From Ceratotherium simum simum (Eukaryota; Chordata; Mammalia; Perissodactyla; Rhinocerotidae): a stretch of 64,000 nt of DNA. The number at the start of each line of letters is the position of its first letter. The first letter of the stretch is position 1. The notes under the pieces were generated by a model. It ran no database searches. It was not told the origin of the DNA and saw only the letters and a program-made list of their open reading frames with translations. The position numbers and the translations under genes were made by a program. The DNA lies in contig NW_004454193.1 in the NCBI RefSeq assembly GCF_000283155.1, forward strand, positions 4,789,650 through 4,853,649, read 5' to 3'. Positions 61,150 to 64,000 of this stretch are shown here, piece after piece.

Positions 61150-61950
61150 AACCTCAATTACAAAGTAAATATTTTTTTAAAATGTCCATGAGAGATGACG
61201 GTGACTTGAGTGGTAACAGTGGAGATGATGCGAATTTACGATATATTTTGAAAGTACAGCTGATGGGTTTTGCGGATGAACCAAATGTGGGATGTGAGAA
61301 ACAGAGGAGTCAAGGGGATGCCTCCAAGATTTTGTGGCTGCACAACTGGGTAAATGATTATGTCATTTACCGAGAATGGGAAACAACGAAGAGAGAAAAA
61401 TATCGGAAGAGGGTTGTTGAAATCAGGTTTGTTTTCTGATATGTTAAGTTTAGATTCCTATTAGACACCCAGACTGCACATGAAATAAGCAGTAAGAAAA
61501 TAAAAGATGGAATTTGGCAGTGAGATCAATGCTGAAGATTATAAATATGGGAGTGTCAGCATATTGACGCTTTTTACAACTATGGGATTGGATAAGATCT
61601 CTTAATGTAGATACAGACTGAGAGGAGGTCTAGGTCTGAGGTTTGCTGAGGCACTTCAACATTTAGAGATGTGGTCCAGGAGACTGAGAAGAATAACTGG
61701 TCAAGTTAGAGGAAACCATGAAGGTATGGTATCCAGGAGGCCAAGAGAAAAGGCAGCAAGTGCCCCACTGTGTCACAACTTCCTGGGAGATAAAGATGGG
61801 GACTGAGAACTGACTATCAGATGGGGCAAAGGGCAAGTCACTGTGCGTTCTGCAAGAGTTAAGAACATTTAACCCTTTTACACAGCGCCAAATTACAAAG
61901 CTAACATTTTAAAGGAGAAGGAAGTATTTTATTGATCTGCTTCCATTTAA
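61150..61950. repeat. Unassigned old interspersed repeat
   Basis: Phrases such as CGATATATTTTGAAAGTACA, ACTGGGTAAATGATTATGTC, TTCCTATTAGACACCCAGAC and GCACTTCAACATTTAGAGAT recur in mammalian genomes in this order, so I read the block as an old repeat whose family I cannot name. An 85-codon plus-strand open frame inside it (61182-61439) is then not a gene. Confidence 0.5.
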
Positions 61951-62037
61951 ATGAGGTAGGGTATACTATACCTATATCTTTATTTCAAATATTTGTTATG
62001 GGGAGAAAAATCAATATTTTGAGAGTTTACTACTTAC

Positions 62038-62121
62038 AGAATGCTGATGTGGTGTGATATCCACAAAAGACACCTTCTTATCTACAGGTGTCAAACGCTG
62101 TCTTGGTTTAGGTGTTGGTGC
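62038..62121 (-). CDS. RPGRIP1L: RPGRIP1L coding exon: basic linker after C2 domain
   Basis: This 84-base minus-strand exon encodes exactly 28 residues in phase 0-0. It reads [19 protein letters not shown] and then VDITPHQHS. The acceptor is ATCTTAG|GCACC and the donor TCT|GTAAGT is strong. It lies only 125 bases downstream of the preceding exon. The basic PKPRQR and VDKKVSF block is a familiar conserved piece of the RPGRIP1L linker between the C2 region and the acidic segment. Because the exon is symmetric, skipping it would not break the frame. It is too short to stand out as a long open frame and was found by reading for homology. Confidence 0.92.
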
Positions 62122-62246
62122 CTAAGATAAACCAATATGTCAAACTAAATATAATGAACATACATTTAAGCTAAAGCTTCATCTATTTTTTCTTTTTTTG
62201 GCTGTTTCTTAAATTTTATAGGAAATTCAAAGTCATTGTTACTCAC

Positions 62247-62437
62247 TTCAATTAATGTGCTAACAGAGGACGCTGGAGGGAGTCTTTGAACAACTTCTGA
62301 CTCTTCTTTGTGTATAAAATTTCCTAAGTCATCAGTTGTTATGGATCCACTTGGGGGAAGGTAAGCAAATTTCCATTTCAAAATAACATGGATGGTTCCT
62401 GCAGGATGCTTTTTATGATCTGTTAACTCAAATATTC
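62247..62437 (-). CDS. RPGRIP1L: RPGRIP1L coding exon (first of nine in window): end of central C2 domain
   Basis: This 191-base minus-strand exon encodes a complete 63-codon stretch after a 2-base completion of the previous codon (acceptor phase 1), and it ends in phase 0. The acceptor is TTTAACAG before GAATATTTG. The donor is GAA|GTGAGT, a near-consensus site. The protein includes [20 protein letters not shown], which I recognise as the closing beta strands of the central C2 domain of RPGRIP1L. The family protein is a scaffold at the ciliary transition zone and basal body, working with NPHP4 and other NPHP/MKS module proteins; in people, loss causes Joubert and Meckel-type ciliopathies. 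An open frame continues past the donor, but it loses homology there, which fixes the splice site. The identification rests on strong recall of the mammalian protein, not on a search. Confidence 0.93.
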
Positions 62438-64000
62438 CTGTTAAATTACAAAAATAATTGTAATTAATGCTAGAGTGAAGTTTATTACCATAAAAATTAA
62501 AGAAGAGCAAAGAGAACTATCCACAACCTGAAAAATAATTTTTGCTTTTACAACTCAAGTGACTTAGAGAATAAAATAAAGACAAAAGGATCTATGATAG
62601 GTTCATCTCTCAAGCAGACTGCTTTCAGAAGTTAAAGCATCAAAGATAATACTGATTCAAAGATGAGAAAATTAACTTATAAATATTTTAATTCACTGAA
62701 ATTAAATTCAGAGACTATTCAGAATTCTTAGCCTTCCTCTAAGACATTATCTGGGTTATAGCTCAAATATCAACCTTCATTTTGATTTGATTATTCTTTC
62801 AAAAGAGGCTTGTCTATATGGAAAAATATATTAAAACTTCAAAATTTCAAGTAATTTATATATCTAAAGGAGTCTTTACATTACTATATAATTCTATTAC
62901 AATTTTAAATACATTTTGCCAAAATTCGTTAAATTACTCCAAATTAATAGTAGAATAGCAAAAAAGTCCACAAAATAAACAAACCACCCAAAACATACTG
63001 CAACAACAAAAAGTATTATCTAGCTGCATCTGTAATATTGAGTCACAAATTTTAATCGTGACACTAGATTTTTCAGTATGAAAAATCCCTGACTTGAAGA
63101 AAATAAACTTATGTTTCAAGCATAACTTTTGTTTAGGGGTAGCCTTTACTTGGTCCTCAAGTGTTTGACACTTCTTTTAATGGCTGGCTGGGGGGAAAAA
63201 AACAAAACAAGTCTAGACTTTAGATAGAAAAAAAGGATATAGGTGGAATACAGGGAGGTGATAAACTTCTATTATAGGCTCAGGTGGGACTTCCAGAATG
63301 GCTGAGTGAAGAGCTCAGTAAACCCTTTCCACAAAAAGCAATGATAAAACTGTAAAAAATGATCAAAAATAACCATTTAAGGACTCTGGAAATTGATCAA
63401 AGGTGTACAACAAACTGAGAAGCATTATTCAAGAAAGTCTACTGAACCTCACTAAGAACAGCAGGAGGCATGACAGACCCTAGTAAGCTACTCACCCCTG
63501 GCTGATCGTGAGAACAGTAGACTGCCTAAACTTTGAATGCACTACCCAAGCTATTCACTGACCCACAGGCAAAGGGTAGAAGCCTACCAGCTCAAGGCTT
63601 TTAAACACGACCTTTGACCCATCATTGGCTGACCACTAAACTCAGGCTTAAAATTAAAACAAGAATAAAACAAACAAAAAATTAGCAGAGACATCAGTGG
63701 CTACAATGAGGGAAAAAGACTACAGAATTAGTCCAGGCAAGTCACCAAACAAACAGAAATAGCAACAGTAACCACCCCATGGAGTGGGGGAGGTTTGGAA
63801 TTCAGAGTTGCTACAATATAGTATCCTAAAGGTCCTAAACGTCCAGTTTTAAATAAACAAACAAAAAAGCCATGTAAGACATGCAAAGAAACAGGAGACT
63901 GTGCCGCATATACAGGAAAAAAGCCATCAACAGATAAGTTCTGAGGGTGTACAGATGTTAGACTTAGCACACAAAGACATCAGAGCAGCTATTATAAATA
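62438..64000 (-). other. RPGRIP1L: RPGRIP1L intron (partial), window edge
   Basis: This is intron sequence upstream of the first exon in the window; no further exon is recognisable up to 64000. The part from 62.5 to 63.2 kb shows nothing identifiable. From about 63265 onward it is L1 sequence. The upstream RPGRIP1L exons and the promoter are beyond the window. Confidence 0.7.
63265..64000 (+). mobile_element. L1 5'-region fragment
   Basis: GGGACTTCCAGAATGGCTGA, AGCAATGATAAAACTGTAAA, ATACAGGAAAAAAGCCATCA and ATCAGAGCAGCTATTATAAA in order fit the 5' part of an old L1. It runs off the window edge. No intact ORF1 is seen. Confidence 0.6.

Larger units (their letters stand above)
58401..62037 (-). 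other. RPGRIP1L: RPGRIP1L intron with assembly gap
   Basis: This 3.6-kb intron holds an ERE SINE right at the exon's upstream side (58471-58717), L1 3' sequence (58870-59165), the N gap, a second ERE touching the gap, an L1 fragment with a 24-base tandem duplication, a MIR split by a third ERE, and an older repeat-like tract at 61.15-61.95 kb. Confidence 0.75.

Noticed and set aside
61182..61439. An 85-codon plus-strand frame with a good ATG
   Set aside because: The surrounding 800 bases read as an old interspersed repeat on the same strand, so the frame is probably incidental.
62438..64000. Search for the next upstream RPGRIP1L exon or the FTO-side promoter
   Set aside because: No conserved coding block or CpG-rich promoter appears before the window ends; the sequence turns into L1.

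Overview
The window is nuclear DNA from a placental mammal, almost certainly a perissodactyl (horse, rhinoceros or tapir). The strongest clue is a set of at least nineteen tRNA-derived SINEs of the ERE type. Full copies run from a GGGCCGGCC start through the pol III boxes (GGTTCGGATCC as B box) to a CATACAGCAACTAGAAGG segment and an A-rich tail. Alongside them are older shared mammalian repeats: L1M pieces, L2, MIR, MER5A, MER20, Tigger and MaLR/ERVL LTRs. No bacterial or viral gene organisation is present. An 835-base run of N (59310-60144) marks a draft assembly.

One host gene is recognisable. The minus strand carries the last nine coding exons of RPGRIP1L, a ciliary transition-zone scaffold. 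They lie between about 62.4 kb (upstream) and the stop codon at 24.28 kb. All nine have splice signals and their reading phases interlock exactly. Joined, they encode 375 C-terminal residues: the end of a central C2 domain, an acidic serine-rich linker, and the C-terminal C2-like RPGR-interacting domain. The gene's 5' part lies beyond 64 kb. A repeat-poor stretch from about 24.28 down to 21.44 kb, ending at two AATAAA hexamers on the minus strand, is the likely 3' UTR.

From 1 to about 21.4 kb the window is intergenic. The first 4.3 kb is relatively GC-rich and holds a MIR, a long foldback inverted repeat (3377-3760) and a possible LTR. From 5 to 20 kb the DNA is mainly old L1 fragments, several nested inside one another, with MaLR/ERVL-type LTR pieces, a broken ERVL-like pol remnant on the minus strand (about 9.9-11.5 kb) and ERE SINEs. 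From 24.4 to 64 kb the space between exons is RPGRIP1L intron, filled with SINEs, DNA-transposon fossils, L2/MIR and L1 pieces.

I found no previously undescribed biological system. The most useful observations are the exon structure of RPGRIP1L, with two adjacent frame-preserving cassette-type exons; the long foldback element; clustered opposed ERE copies inside the gene; and several datable nested insertions. Family names for repeats come from recognising sequence phrases by eye, not from a database search. Repeat boundaries are approximate unless a target-site duplication is quoted.
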